NCBI GenBank assembly: GCA_023419055.1
Contig: JAEZYO010000314.1
Location: 1-5,759 of the forward strand
Source of the DNA: Pseudomonadota bacterium
Lineage (GTDB): Bacteria > Myxococcota > Polyangia > Polyangiales > Polyangiaceae
Length of the DNA stretch: 5,759 bases
Direction of reading: 5' to 3'
The notes below the pieces were generated by a model. The model was not told the DNA's origin. It ran no database searches and was given only the letters and a program-made list of their open reading frames with translations. Below are positions 4,957 through 5,759 of this stretch, one piece after another; positions within the stretch are counted from its first letter, which is position 1, and the number at the start of each line of letters is the position of its first letter. A program made the translations under genes and the position numbers.

Positions 4957-5759
4957 ATGCGCTCCTGGTTCCTGGGCTTTTTCGTCGCGTCGATGCTCGC
5001 GGCGTGCGGTTCCGACGAAATCCCCGAGGATCCGCAGCCGGAGCCCCAGCACCAGGGCAGCGGCAGCGCCGTGCTCGCGGAAGGCGCGAAGGTGCTGGAC
5101 GACGCGGGGCTTCGAGCCCTCGAGAGCGCGGAGGGCGAGGAGGGGGCCCTCGAGCTCTCGTTCTCGTCCTCGAGTGAGGTGCTCGACGGCATCGCCGCAG
5201 AGGACGTGCTGATCATCGGAACGGCGGAGCCGTTGCCGAACGGCGCCCTGCTGAAGGTGGAGGAGGTGAACGCGTCCGGGCAGAAGGTCGTGCTGCGCGG
5301 TCGCGCGGCGGAGCTCGCCGAGGCGTTCGAAGATCTCCAGATCAACCTCTCTGCGGTGCTCGACGAGCCCGCGATGACATCGCTCGAATCGTCGACGCCC
5401 GGCCTCGGCACATCGCGACAGGCGCTCGGTTTGACCTTCCCCGTCGCTCTGAGCGCGGAGTCGGATGAAGGCTCCCTTTCGCTCGACGGCTCCCTGTCGC
5501 TCGATTCGAGCCTCGACTTCGAGCTCGATTTCGACTTCTCGAGCTTTCAGCTCGACGAGCTCAGCCTGAAGTTTTCGGCCAAAGAGACCTTCCTCGCCGA
5601 GCTCGTCGGACGAGGCGAGGTGAGCTTCGACGAGTCGACCACGCTCGGCTCGATCAGCTTCGCGCCGATCACTTTACTCATCCCCATCCCGGCGCCGCCA
5701 GGCATCGTTCCGGTGGTGCTGACTCCGGGCGTGCGGCTCCAGGCGGGCTTGAAGGGCAG
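4957..5759 (+). CDS. Acidic lipoprotein with Ser/Leu/Asp-rich beta-type region, 3' partial
   Basis: An open frame of 267 codons runs past the right edge without a stop. Residues 1-17 are a lipoprotein signal peptide: R2, a hydrophobic core (WFLGFFVASML) and lipobox L14-A-A-C17, with C17 the predicted lipidated residue. An acidic, Pro/Gln-rich tether follows to about residue 36. Residues 37-125 hold short beta-like strands, including EDVLIIGTAEPLPNGALLKV and a KVVLRGRAAELAEAF stretch. Residues 170-206 alternate Ser, Leu, Asp and Phe (SLSLDGSLSLDSSLDFELDF), suggesting regular amphipathic beta strands. A Pro-rich hydrophobic segment, LLIPIPAPPGIVPVV, lies at 240-254. From memory this order recurs in large extracytoplasmic proteins of myxobacteria, but I know no named family or function. 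The start is ATG 4957, because it gives a perfect signal peptide; no ribosome site is evident. The whole frame continues as GC3-rich coding sequence, so it is real despite lacking a visible end. Confidence 0.85.
   Translation, partial: MRSWFLGFFVASMLAACGSDEIPEDPQPEPQHQGSGSAVLAEGAKVLDDAGLRALESAEGEEGALELSFSSSSEVLDGIAAEDVLIIGTAEPLPNGALLKVEEVNASGQKVVLRGRAAELAEAFEDLQINLSAVLDEPAMTSLESSTPGLGTSRQALGLTFPVALSAESDEGSLSLDGSLSLDSSLDFELDFDFSSFQLDELSLKFSAKETFLAELVGRGEVSFDESTTLGSISFAPITLLIPIPAPPGIVPVVLTPGVRLQAGLKG

Noticed and set aside
4442..5212. Plus-strand 256-codon open frame spanning the regulator start and the lipoprotein gene
   Set aside because: It runs antisense to the helix-turn-helix region, then out of frame through the lipoprotein signal peptide, and it ends in Arg/Ser-rich shadow sequence.
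4869..5411. Minus-strand 180-codon open frame opposite the lipoprotein gene
   Set aside because: It is a Ser-rich shadow of the lipoprotein codons; the plus-strand frame has a perfect signal peptide and lipobox.

Overview
The window reads as chromosomal DNA from a high-GC bacterium (about two-thirds G+C by eye, with third codon positions almost always G or C). A member of the Myxococcota (Polyangiales-like) is the best guess. The clues are a Gly/Ser/Thr/Ala low-complexity linker in front of a secreted domain, an acidic Ser/Leu/Asp-rich lipoprotein of a type I associate with myxobacteria, a SelW-like Rdx protein, and a diadenylate cyclase with its own N-terminal sensor-like region. The taxonomic call is inference; there is no rRNA or tRNA gene here.

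Layout, left to right. (1) 1-587 (+): the 3' part of an exported PEBP/YbhB-type protein behind a glycine-rich linker. (2) 584-1786 (-): an LtrA-family multipass membrane protein, convergent with the first gene, the two stop codons sharing the palindrome CTAG. (3) 1787-2385: about 600 bases without an intact gene. Its right two-thirds carry a strong plus-strand coding signature that changes frame twice and has one in-frame TAG, so I call it a decayed gene. (4) 2386-2697 and 2702-3928 (+): a compact two-gene unit of a SelW/Rdx-like CxxC protein followed 4 bases later by a diadenylate cyclase (c-di-AMP synthase). (5) 3935-4858 (-): an AraC-type regulator with a C-terminal GyrI-like ligand-binding domain, convergent with the cyclase across a 6-base gap. 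(6) 4957-5759 (+): the start of a lipoprotein gene that runs off the window, divergent from the regulator.

How they work together. The only convincing functional unit is the Rdx-like gene plus the cyclase. The cyclase ribosome-binding site lies inside the end of the Rdx gene, so the two are probably co-transcribed and translationally coupled, which places a thiol-redox protein beside a c-di-AMP synthase. The AraC-GyrI gene carries an excellent internal ribosome-binding site just before its GyrI domain and may yield two products. The other genes look like unrelated single genes packed tail to tail with almost no space. No mobile element, CRISPR array, phage module or RNA gene was seen.
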